Assembly (NCBI RefSeq): GCF_016801865.2
Contig: NC_068937.1
Location: 123,849,225-123,913,224 of the forward strand
Reading direction: 5' to 3'
DNA length: 64,000 bases
Source: Culex pipiens pallens
Lineage: Eukaryota; Arthropoda; Insecta; Diptera; Culicidae
Shown here: piece by piece, positions 54,793-64,000 of the stretch
How positions within the stretch are numbered: the stretch's first letter is position 1
Layout: each line of letters begins with the position of its first letter
Translations under genes and position numbers: made by a program
The notes under the pieces: generated by a model
What the model was told of the DNA's origin: nothing
What the model saw: only the letters and a program-made list of their open reading frames with translations
Database searches by the model: none

Positions 54793-56050
54793 ATGGGCGA
54801 TTCTCCGCCAACTCACACAGCAGTTGCCCCGACCCCTCCTCGATTTGCGTGAAACTTTGTCCTTAGGTGTAACTTTTGTCTCTGATCCCGAATCTAAGGT
54901 CCATTTTTTGATATCTCAAGACGGAGGGGCGGTACGACCCCTTTTATTTTTGAACATGCGAAAAAAGACACGTTTTTCAATAATTTGCAGCCTGAAACGG
55001 TGATGAGATAGAAATTTGGTGTCAAACGGAGTTTTGTGTAAAATTGGACGCCCGATTTAATGGCATACTCAAAATTCCGAAAAAAACATATTTCCACGAC
55101 AAAATAAATTAAAACAGTTTTAATAACTTTGAAATTTTCCGTTACCTAACTGCAAAAAAAATTGGAGCCTGTCATATTAAGGAAAATTTAATGTTCTTTT
55201 CGAATCTACGTTAACCTAGAAGGGTCATTTTTTCATTAAGAGCAAAAGTTTTCATTTCAAAATTTTGAGTTTTTTCTAACTTTGCAGGGTTCTTTTTTAG
55301 AGTGTAAAAATGTTCTACAAAGTTGTAGAGCAGACAATTGCAAAAATATTGATATATTGTTTGCTATGCTTGGTTTGCTTATAAACATCAAGAGTTATCA
55401 CGATTTTACGAAAAAAAAAGTTTTGAAAAAGTTGATCGTCGTTGATCATGGTCGTTCATGGTCATAGACACGGACGACTAAACAAAGAGAAACGCAAAAA
55501 GCAACTTTTTTTAAACTTTTTTTTTGTAGAATCGTGATAACTCGTGATGTTTCTAAGCCAACCAAGCATAGCAAACAATGTATTAAAATTTTTGCAATTG
55601 TCTGCTCTACAACTTTGTAGAACATTGTTACACTCTAAAAAATAACTCTGCAAAGTTAGAAATAAACACAAAATTTGAAAATTAAATTTTGTTCTTCATG
55701 AAAAAATGGCCCTTCTGGGTTAATGTAGATTCGAACAGAACATTAAATCTTCCTTAAATTGACACGTTCCAAAATTTTTTGCAGTTGAGTAATGGACAAT
55801 TGCAAAGTTATTAAAACTGTTTTAATTTTTTTTTGTCGATGAAAAATATTTTTTTTTTGAATTTTGAGACCGCCATCACATTGGGCGTCTAATTTTCTAT
55901 CTTATAACCGTTTTAGGCTGCAAATTGTTGAAAAACACCTCTTTTTCGCATGTTCAAAAAATGGATTCGTGATCAAGGACAAAAGTTTCACGCGAAGAGG
56001 GGTCGGGCCAACTTTTCCCGATTTCGTGTGAGTTGGTAGAGAATTACCCT
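54793..56050. mobile_element. Family G inverted-repeat element (copy 2)
   Basis: Arms of ~600 bases meet near 55475. The outer ends are 'gggcgattctccgccaactc' and the complement of 'gagttggtagagaattaccc'. Mirror-image ORFs at 55282-55467 plus and 55462-55671 minus show the same peptide (KNVLQSCRADNCKN-like), which is a product of symmetry. Copy 1 is at 25464-26109. Confidence 0.65.
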
Positions 56051-56171
56051 CATGTTTACGCAAAAGATCAAACTAAGCTTTTAAATCTGTGCTATACGGT
56101 GTTACCAAGTAGGGTATCATCACATCGCCCAGGTTAGCTGGCACTACTAGGTTATGGTAATATTTGATTAC

Positions 56172-56237
56172 CTGATTGGATAACCCACACCAAGCCAGGG
56201 TTGGCCGTCTCCTTGAAGTCCTTCCGCCGAAGTGACC
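56172..56237 (-). CDS. Candidate internal exon 3 of an unidentified minus-strand gene
   Basis: The minus acceptor cacttacaacag (56238) and donor ATCAG|GTAATC (56172/56171) bound 66 nt. In the phase left by exon 2 (one base, G) it reads SLRRKDFKETANPGLVWVIQ with GC3-rich codons. All three frames are open over this short length, so the phase match is consistent but not proof. An alternative acceptor at 56603 (gaatacag) would also join in phase and opens a ~115-codon frame to a stop at 56250. I do not recognise the protein. Confidence 0.3.
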
Positions 56238-57543
56238 CTGTTGTAAGTGTTAACTCTCTCGCTCTCTTTCGGTCGGTTCTTCCTGTGAGCATTTTCGCTC
56301 CGAAATTCCTGCACAGAACTTGAATTCTTTCAAGGGAACCTCGTCACTTTTCAGGTGACCTGGCTCCTCTCTCAAAGTTTCTTCTCTCTTGTTTTCTCTC
56401 TGTTTTCCGTCGGAATTTCCCACCCTAGCGGAAACTACTAACGGTACTGGTATTGGTAGCAGTAGTAGTCCCTCGTCACCTCGACGAGCGAGGGCGAGCT
56501 CGCCACCCTTTCCGAAGAACTGTGCCAGTTCGAAGCCCACTTTGAACCGCGTCGGGTGGTGGGTCCTCGATTTTCCGGCCGAGTTTTTCCAACCACGCCG
56601 ACCTGTATTCAGTTAAAAAAAAAACGTATTTTGGAAAACTTGTATTTCCTCTAAATCAGACGAAATCCAGTGCTGCCAGTTTGTGTGAGAATGAAGTGCA
56701 AATGGAAATTTTGAGGTTAGAAAGGGATGCAGTCCAAACGAGCTAACAATTAGTGGTGGAATGTTGCCAAATTGCATGAATCGGGCAGTGTGACCGAATG
56801 CAGTGGACTGGCAGTGGCCAGCTTCATAGGAGGAAAGTTTACCGTCGGAAAAGTTCAAAGTGCCATTCAATCGTGCCTGCAAAGTGCATTTTCAAAGTTA
56901 TCAACCTTCGAGTGGAAGTGAAATCGATTGGCCTGGAGCCACATAACCTCAAAAGGTTCGGAAGTGCCTTCAAGGCATTATTTTTTTTTCGAGTGATTTT
57001 GACCCAATTAGACGCCAAAAGCCTCGTTGTTGGTGTGCCAGTGTGTTGCTGGAAGAAGCAGTGAGGCCATCTCGACCGCTGGGTTGCCAGTCGCTATTGA
57101 ACTGATTAATTCTGTTGCTTTCTGTCCTCATTCCGGGCAGGGCCCGTGCGGGTTTGTTGAGGTGCCAGACCGGGCTAGTTTTCACTTTTTGTTTGGGAAT
57201 GTTGTTGCCGCACGGAAAGATTTATGAATATAAATTGATGAAGAGTTAACTGTTTGGTTCATTTGGATAAATTTTCCATTTTCGAAATTGACTCAATTTA
57301 CCTCTAAGAGGTCAAGTGCAATTTCTCAATTTTATTTTCACATGTCACTTAGGGAATAGCATGTAACTCCGTCGTGCACTTTGATGATGAATTGGCAGAA
57401 CGATGAAAAATTTGAAGAACTATTCACTGACATTAGAAATCAAAACAATGTTTTGTACATAAGGCTACTAACTCTTGCTGAGCAAAAATCCGTACACTTT
57501 GCTGATATGACACCATGGTTTAACAAAAACTGTCAATGCATAT
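56238..57543. other. GC-rich single-copy island, then AT-rich DNA
   Basis: 56250-56602 is open on the minus strand (see the exon at 56172) and on plus (56389-56616). It is CT-rich near 56250-56400. 56.6-57.24 kb has several 70-90-codon ORFs on both strands without domain support. Confidence 0.4.
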
Positions 57544-57704
57544 GGGACCATCCATAAACCACGTGGACACTTTTATGGGATTCTGTTACCCCCCCCCCCC
57601 CCCTCGTGGACAATTGTCCATACAAAAATAAACTTTTTTGTATGGATCGTGGACAATTGCCATACCCCCCCCTTAAAGTATCCACGTGGTTTATGGATGG
57701 TCCC
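57544..57704. mobile_element. GGGACCATCC MITE, complete copy
   Basis: 161 bases with ~24-base terminal inverted repeats (GGGACCATCCATAAACCACG and complement). Internal hairpin arms are TCGTGGACAATTGTCCATAC and its inverse, and there are two C-runs. No clear target duplication (tat/taa flanks). Non-coding. Confidence 0.8.
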
Positions 57705-57984
57705 TAAATTAAATTTAATAAATTTGAGAATTTAAAATATAAACTGACTCGTTTTTACAGCCAACAAATTTCACAAAATGCTATCAGAGTGCTTATGACT
57801 TGCACGTTTAAAAGTATTCAAAAAATGAACCGTGATTTGAATCAAATCATTATATTCTTCATTTTTATGTAAAACGTTTAAAAGTTTACGAAATGTCAAG
57901 TTTGCTTTTTAGAATAATATCGTTCTTAGTGTTTTCACGAACACTTTTCCAGACTTTTTTTATCGAAAAGGCCAATAACATGTG

Positions 57985-58190
57985 AAACACAACAGTTTAT
58001 AGGACCTTTAAAAAACTCTAGATTTGTTAATTCAAATGTTCAAATGTTTTCACAAGTTTTAGAAAGCCTTTGAAAATGGATAAATATATTTAGTTAGAAA
58101 TTTCTAAAAGAACAATTTTAGAGTTTTTTTAAAAGGTCCTTTCAACATATGAAAGATAATAGTTCAAAAACTCTAGAGCTATTGATAATC
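57985..58190. repeat. Paired small hairpin repeats
   Basis: Two pieces of the 'ggtcctttcaacatatgaaa' family in opposite orientation, at about 57985-58030 and 58117-58190. The remainder of 57705-58874 is AT-rich without a supported gene. Confidence 0.45.
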
Positions 58191-58874
58191 AAGTTTGAAT
58201 TGAGGAAACCCCGGAAAACTCTCTCTTTTTAAATCAAACTCACAGAAAAATAAAAATTTCTGGTTAACAAAAGCTTCGAACTAATCAAAAAAGCAATTCA
58301 TTGATTAAAAAATTGTTGAAATTCCGTACAAATCCGTATTATGCGTAATAATCCCTACGAAAATTCCGGCCTGTTTAAAATCCACGAAGAGGGTCGAAAA
58401 TCCGTATGATAAGGAAAAAATCCGTACAGTTGGTGTAGCCTTATTTGTACACTATTATCCTTAAAAAAAAATCATTTTCATTTAACCACAAAAATGTTTG
58501 ATCAGGCAACACTTCCATGAGATGATGATAATTCTTTGAATACAGTGAACTTTTCATGACAAGATGTTTTGTTTTGGTAAAAACTCCTGGAATAACATTT
58601 TTCATATGAAATGAACGTGGCAACACTGTCATGAGTTAGTTTTGGATAAAAATACAATGAAAATTGCAAAAATAAATCTTTTTTTGAACTCTTTTAAAGA
58701 CAATGGTCTGTTAATTGACATTAAAATTCATGATATTTTAGACTTTCCCATTTTGTGTGAAATCTTGACTTGGAAATGTTTCTGTCATGATAAACAACAT
58801 ATTGCTTCAAAATTCCAAATAAATTCAAACATGGAGGTTTGTCCAGCATTTTAAAAATCAGTAAAATTGCCATA

Positions 58875-59074
58875 CACAGAAAAAAAGTTGAATTTTGGAA
58901 TGTTGAAAATTTGGTAGGTTGAATATTACCTCTTTTTTTGTAATATTACATAAACAATGTGTAAAAATGTGAACCTGATGAATATTCATCAAAAACTGAT
59001 GAAAATTCATAATTTTTTCGCCACAAAATCTGTCACCATTTCCTGATGAATATTACCAACGTTTTTTTTCTGTG
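58875..59074. mobile_element. TA-type MITE, family CACAGAAAA (copy 4)
   Basis: CACAGAAAAAAAG...TTTTTTTTCTGTG flanked by TA (58873-58874, 59075-59076), in opposite orientation to 523-749. It carries the same 'tgatgaatattcatcaaaaa' core. Confidence 0.8.
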
Positions 59075-59147
59075 TAACAAAATGATTGACCAACTTAAAA
59101 ATAACCAACATGTAATCTGAAAAACTTTGGTAATAGAGGATTTCAAA

Positions 59148-59400
59148 CAGACATGCATCCGCTCTAACTCCTCTTTTAGAAGAACTTAGTTGGCTTTTCA
59201 CGTAGATGATACCCAGCATGTTGTGCCAGTGATTAGAGTATGCTAATTACGCTTGTCTTTAAGGCTCCCGAAGACCCTGAGAGCTTACTTTGAAACCCAA
59301 TTGAGATACAGGGTAAGAACCCTTACTTGCACTCAAAGAGCTTTTAAGAAGTTCTTCTAGAGAGCTTAAGAGAACATTTACATGAAAATACAGCTAAAAT
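59148..59400. repeat. Dispersed repeat shared with 40320-40560
   Basis: 'acatgcatccgctctaactc' at the left and 'gagcttttaagaagttcttc' at the right are the reverse complement of blocks at 40320-40560. The middle is diverged. Confidence 0.5.
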
Positions 59401-59689
59401 CAGTTTTTCCAATGAACCAATGTTTTCTACACATTATTTAAGCCAAAAACAAGAGGTTTTTACCTGGCAACAAGCATAACATTACTTTAAACGAAAATGA
59501 CATCTAGAACAAGCTGAGTGCCGTTAAAAAGAGCTCTTAGTGCCGATGCATGTCTGATTTCAAATAAACATAGGTACTGTGAATTTTTTTCTGGAAACAA
59601 AAATGTAAAAAGTAAAGAGAAAATTAAAGAAAAAAAAAGTCATGCTCAAGTTTAACAACAAAAAATCATTTTTTTTAAACACAGAAAAA

Positions 59690-59902
59690 AAGTTGAATTT
59701 TGGAATGATGAAAATTTGGTAGGTTGAATATTACCTCTTTTCATGAGTAATATAACATAGAAAATGTGTTTAAAAAGTTGAACCTAATGAATATTCATCA
59801 AAAACTGATTAAAATTCATCATTTTCTGGAATAAAATTGACCTTTCTTGTCACAAAATCTGTCATTATTTCCTGATGAAAATGACCATCATTTTTTTCTA
59901 TG
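59690..59902. mobile_element. TA-type MITE, family CACAGAAAA (copy 5)
   Basis: Same orientation as copy 4. The right terminus is mutated (TTTTTTTCTATG) and TA flanks are not clean, so this copy is older. Confidence 0.65.
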
Positions 59903-60601
59903 CATAGTATGATTTATTTTAGCATAATTCATGTTACAATTTTTATGTTTTTGTAAAATTAAAAATATATATGGACCTATTTTTTCCGTGTTCCTCAATC
60001 TAAGAAAAATCGTTACTTCCCGCACTTCCAGCCAGCCATAAGCCAGTGGTCATGCCAGCCGTCGTCGCCGGACCTTGCATGCCATGGATTTGTTTTGGAC
60101 ACGTCGGAATCTATGGAAACATCGGGACTGGTTCTGAATGTGCTCCGCTGGTCTTGGGCCAACGCGTGCTTGCTGATACGACTGGAAGATTGTTGTTCAT
60201 TTTTGGATTTTGGAGGTTAAATTTGGAGGCCTTTTATGGCTTGGTTTCTTTTCGGTATAGTTGCTGGAATGTGGCTATTTTTGACTAGATCAATCAACAA
60301 AAGCTCAACTTTACGTTTGTCTTCTTTGTTATACGTATAGTTTGTACCTTAGTACACAAAAAAATAAAATTTTATCAAGTACAAAATTGCATGATCACAA
60401 CGTTCAAATCTAATTCTAAATAAATCTAAACAGAAAAAAAGAACTAATAGTTTACCTTCGAAAATACCTATCCGATTCCTTTAAACCAGTTTGGAATATC
60501 AATGCTCTTCAAACATATATGATACACCCTCGTTAAAACCAATAAAATTTTGCTCGATTGAACACACCAAAACAAATATAAAAACAAAAACAAACACTCA
60601 C
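59903..60601. other. AT-rich DNA with a GC-rich island at 60010-60290
   Basis: The island has an acceptor-like 'cgcacttccag' at ~60032 and long open plus frames (one starting at 60046, 80 codons), but two plus frames look equally good. I cannot call an exon. It lies in the intron after the candidate minus-strand exon at 60602. Confidence 0.35.
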
Positions 60602-60727
60602 CAACAAACATTCCATTGGGGCGGCTAGGATCGAGGACACTGCCGACAGCAGACACAGGGGGTTGCGTCGCGCATCGAGGAATTATTGAAACGGCAAATT
60701 CAGAAATATGTTCAGGAATTCCGGGGA
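60602..60727 (-). CDS. Candidate internal exon 2 of an unidentified minus-strand gene
   Basis: 126 nt ending in a consensus donor GTTG|GTGAGTG (60602/60601). The likely acceptor is gtgcgcgcag (60728), which has a poor pyrimidine tract. The first two bases complete a valine codon with the final G of exon 1. The frame then reads PGIPEHISEFAVSIIPRCAT and ends DPSRPNGMFVG, with one base left over. This minus frame stays open well beyond the exon. The peptide has no family I recognise. It resembles a Pro/Ser-rich disordered or extracellular linker. Confidence 0.4.
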
Positions 60728-61050
60728 CTGCGCGCACGTTGATTGCAGAGGTTTTTTTTTTTTTGTTTTGGGGAGGGGAGAGAAGTAGGAACAGGGCTAG
60801 GTGCTCTAAGCAGGGGCTCCAAAATGTTGGTCGGTTATGTTTTTTTATTTCTTCCGTTTCCTTCGACAGGTTTAACTGGTATTGAATGATTTTAGGGGAG
60901 GAAGTTAAATGTTTCTCATAAGTGTTTTGTCTTTTTGAAATCTGATATTTCCGCAAATTTTTCTGTTTTAGTATTTTTATTTGACCATACCATTTTCATG
61001 TTTTGTATCGTTTTCTATAAACTATAGTGTTATAGTTTTGGTTGCACTCA

Positions 61051-61563
61051 TGTCGTCGCCATCGTGCTAACTTGTCGTACGTGCATTTTGGGCCAAATTG
61101 AGTTAAGAACGCCATTTTGTGCAGCTTACAATGCCTCACCTTTTGACCTTCACAGATCCCCAAAATTCGATTTCAATCCTGAGATATTCATCAAAAACCG
61201 AAAAAACTCCGTGCATTTTTGTCACTTTACATATGAAAGTAGTTTCAATCTTGTCGTGCTATCTTGTCACTCCCTGAAAATTGATGTAAGTGTGACAATT
61301 GGCCAAAGGGATTTCAGGTCAGGATGCGTTTGACGCACGTACAAGTCAGACTACCGTAAACATTTGTAATTATAACTCGGGACTCCAGCAACCAAATACA
61401 ACCAAACTTCGGGACAATGCACAGAATGGTCAACCAAACAAAACGTGTTTGTTATTATTTACATTGCGTGCTCTAGTTTTTGTTTATTCAAGGTCAAACA
61501 TTAAAACGCGTTTTTCTCGGAACGTCGAAATGGCGGGTGCGACAAGATAGCACGACGACGTCG
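61051..61563 (+). mobile_element. Family D (copy 5, complete)
   Basis: Ends 'gtcgtcgccatcgtgctaac' and 'gacaagatagcacgacgacg', ~513 bases, in opposite orientation to 19328-19838. The internal repeat of the terminal motif ('cttgtcgtgctatcttgtca') is well preserved near 61250-61268. Confidence 0.7.
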
Positions 61564-62788
61564 ATGTGCTTCTGAATAATTTTAGTTTTTTGTCAATATC
61601 ACTTGAGTGGTCCTAACTTGTGATAAATTGATAAGATCTTTAAACAATATAAGAGAGTTCTCACAGTTACATCTCGAATGAATGGATTCATGATGGAATA
61701 GGACACCATTTTAATGACAAACTTCAAAGATCCAACATAAAAAAGGCATTAAAGGCAAAATCTAACCAAGCTTCATGCTATATATTAAGGGCAAAGTCAT
61801 TTGAAACTCTGCGAAAATGGAAAATTGTTACTTTGCTGTAAAAATTGCTGTAGAGGTCTACAAGTTGTTATAGCGAACCATCAGTGAAAAAGACAAAACA
61901 AAGCAAACTCAAAACAACCGAATTCTTTCAAACTTGTCGTGATCGGGGACTTTCTTTTATAATAAAAAAAACAGATATTTTGCAATTAACAAACAACATG
62001 CGACGCATCTTATTCCACTCAAATTAACCACAAAACTGATTTGACAATCTTCATTCTCTCTTTCGCCGGCCGCGCGCATCTCGTTGTTTTCTCGCTCGTT
62101 GTTCTCTCTCGCAGCTCGCTAGCGCGCTCTCGCACTCAATCCGCAATCTGTCTGCTAACAAGGCAATATTCATGAAGGTGTTTTTGTTGCGCTCTTAAAT
62201 TTTGTTTATGAATTATATCAATCTTATAATAAATACTCATTTAATAATTCATTACATATTCAATCCTGCAACCCATAATCCCTACAAAACTGACAAGTCA
62301 ATCAGAGTATAATATTGGCAGTAAAAGTTTAGATAATCTTTTTGTTTTGCTTCATAAAATCAAATCGAAATTTTATTTAATATTGTTTATCTGTTTATTT
62401 CATCATCATCTTATTGCTTAAAAAATAAAATAATTGATTTGTTTTGATGTGTTTAAATTGCTGAGCAAAATTTTAAAATTGAAAACAATTTTATTTCTTC
62501 GATAAAGTTGTAATATTTCTAATTTATAATCATGTTTTATTCACAGTTAGCTGGTTTGAATTTTATCTCACATTTTCCTACCCTAAATGAATCAGTTTGA
62601 ACAGCCAAAAGCGCAACCACAGCGCTTGAAGCGGGAACGAAGAGAGGGGGCGCGAGTCCCGGAAAATGGCACCATTTTCCGTTGATTTACTTATGAAAAA
62701 TTCCAATCATGTGCGCACTCGGGGCAAACAAAGTGCCAAAGCACGCACACATATTTGGAATTTCCCAAAAAAACAACGGAAATCATAC
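61564..62788. other. AT-rich DNA with a GC/CT-rich patch
   Basis: 62060-62135 is a dense cluster of 'ctcgc' and 'ctctctcgc' motifs (GAGA-like on the other strand) in otherwise AT-rich DNA. No ORF of note. This lies in the putative intron between the minus-strand exons at 62789-62934 and 60602-60727. Confidence 0.4.
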
Positions 62789-62934
62789 CTGTGTCACTGT
62801 GTGCTGGCTGTTGGCGGCGGTACACATTGTGCCGAAATGTTGGATTTCCTGGAGTTGCGGACACCAGGCTGGGGTTTGAGGACGTTTCAGGGTGAAATCG
62901 ACCTGCGGAATGCTGTCGTAAACCTACATTCGGG
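62789..62934 (-). CDS. Candidate internal exon 1 of an unidentified minus-strand gene
   Basis: The best-supported host exon here. On minus it has a textbook acceptor (ctatttattctgtttcag, 62935) and a good donor ACACAG|GTATGA (62789/62788). Of the three minus frames only one is open across all 146 nt, reading PNVGLRQHSAGRFHPETSSN and ending RRQQPAHSDT. One base enters and one leaves, and the leftover G joins exon 2 in frame. Codons are GC3-rich. The peptide is polar and proline/serine-rich, suggesting a linker rather than a folded domain. I cannot name it. The plus-strand 90-codon ORF at 62666-62938 is an overlapping rival. Confidence 0.5.
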
Positions 62935-63197
62935 CTGAAACAGAATAAATAGTGCACTTTGCGAAGGCCACGAACCATTGGGGATGAGGTTCGGTTTCGG
63001 TCACGACAGGTGGGATTGCGCGGTCGGAACAGGTCGAAATTTGGTTATCCTAGGGTAGGAATTTGGGGGCGGTACGTTTTGTTCACATACTTGGTTAGCT
63101 CAATTTGGTAATTGAGCGTTATTGATGACAGTGATAGTTTTTCATCACACAGCTCATTTTCTTTAAAACGTTACTTAATTCACCATAAGGTAGTTCG

Positions 63198-63660
63198 TCG
63201 CCGTCGTGCTAACTTGTCGTACGTGTATTTCGGACCAAATTGAGTTAAGGACGCCATTTTGTGCAGCTCACAATGCCTCACCTTTTGACCTTCACAGATC
63301 CCCAAAGTTCGATTTCAATCTTGAGATATTCAATAAAAACTGAAAAAAAACCACGTGCATTTTTGTCACTTTTCATATGCAGGAAGTTTCAATCTTGTCG
63401 TGCTATCTTGACACAGTCTGAAAATTGATGCAAGTGCGACAATCGGCCCAAGGGATTTCAAGTCAGAACGTGTTTGACGCACGTACAAATTAGACTACCG
63501 TAAACATTAGTAATTATATTTCGAGACTCCAGCAACCAACTTCAACCAAACTTGGGGACAATGCACAGAATGGTCAGCCAAACAAAACGTGTTTGTTATT
63601 GTTTACATTGCGTGCTCTAGTTCTTGTTTATTCAAGGTCAAGCATTAAAAGGCGTTTTTC
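63198..63660 (+). mobile_element. Family D (copy 6, right end replaced)
   Basis: Starts 'cgccgtcgtgctaacttgtc' and matches 61051-61563 to 'aaaggcgtttttctcggaac', then switches into a family V fragment. The final ~45 bases of the element are gone. Confidence 0.6.
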
Positions 63661-63671
63661 TCGGAACTTAT

Positions 63672-63905
63672 AAAAGCGCTGGACCAAAATTATTAGATCC
63701 ATATTTTTTTTTGTTTGGCAATCAGGGTGAGCGTGCTAGGGTGGTTCAAAAATGGCAATTTTCGTCATTTTTCGCAAAACTACTTTTTTTTAAAAACTCA
63801 TATCTCCGCGCCATTTTATCCGATTTTAGCTGTCTTAGACGCAAAAGAAAGGTGATGAGTTTGGCTATTTGGAAAAATACATAGAAGTTTGAAAAATCTG
63901 TTTTT
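63672..63905. mobile_element. Family V fragment (copy 3)
   Basis: Shares 'ccgattttagctgtcttaga' and 'cgcaaaagaaagg.gat' with 32807-33478 and 44902-45290, without terminal repeats. The last ~95 bases of the window are AT-rich and unannotated. Confidence 0.5.
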
Positions 63906-64000
63906 GAAGTATTTATTCAGTACTAAATCAGCACTCGAATGCTTTGAAGTAGTAAATAAGCTTTGCGAATGCCTCAAAGTACCAAAACTTTGCAGTATTA

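Noticed and set aside
60046..60288. 80-codon plus ORF in a GC-rich island
   Set aside because: Another plus frame is equally open and equally biased. No splice pair or domain decides between them.
62666..62938. 90-codon plus ORF
   Set aside because: It lies opposite the minus exon at 62789-62934, which has both splice borders and better codon use.

Overview
This window looks like a gene-poor, repeat-packed stretch of an insect nuclear genome. A culicine mosquito of the Culex/Aedes type is my best guess. The evidence is AT-rich non-coding DNA with short GC-rich islands, many small DNA transposons (MITEs), tRNA-headed SINEs, a non-LTR retrotransposon gag with three zinc knuckles, and candidate exons with metazoan GT/AG borders. 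No bacterial or organellar genes were seen. The species call is inference.

Layout. 1-7.2 kb: hairpin repeats, two TA-flanked MITEs and a 0.7 kb palindrome bounded by ~95 bp direct repeats. 7.2-9.5 kb: GC-richer single-copy DNA with candidate plus-strand exons and a TATA motif. 10.1-11.9 kb: the only long ORF, a complete gag-only 'half-LINE' with 14 bp target-site duplications. 12.7-13.4 kb: a SINE with 23 bp duplications. 13.9-15.2 kb: nested MITEs. 15.9-21 kb: single-copy DNA with a signal-peptide ORF and a candidate terminal exon, both minus strand. 21.5-30.6 kb: nested DNA transposons, including a 1.93 kb near-perfect palindrome inserted in one hAT-like element and a hAT-like element nested in another, with 8 bp duplications. 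31.9-33.7 kb: nested MITEs. 34.7-39.9 kb: a 5.1 kb TTAA-flanked piggyBac-like palindrome with two inverted arrays of a 142 bp satellite and a LINE RNase H remnant in its middle. 41-48 kb: SINE and MITE copies. 48-64 kb: more repeats, between which lie candidate minus-strand exons (62.9, 60.7 and 56.2 kb) that join in one reading frame and may belong to an unidentified host gene with long introns.

How it works together. Almost everything recognisable is mobile DNA. Non-autonomous elements (MITEs, SINEs, half-LINE) dominate, and no transposase or reverse transcriptase is intact, so all would depend on enzymes encoded elsewhere. Several elements are long inverted repeats that would form double-stranded RNA if transcribed. 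The host coding signal is confined to short exons. Those calls rest on splice borders, frame continuity and codon use only, and I recognise none of the proteins.
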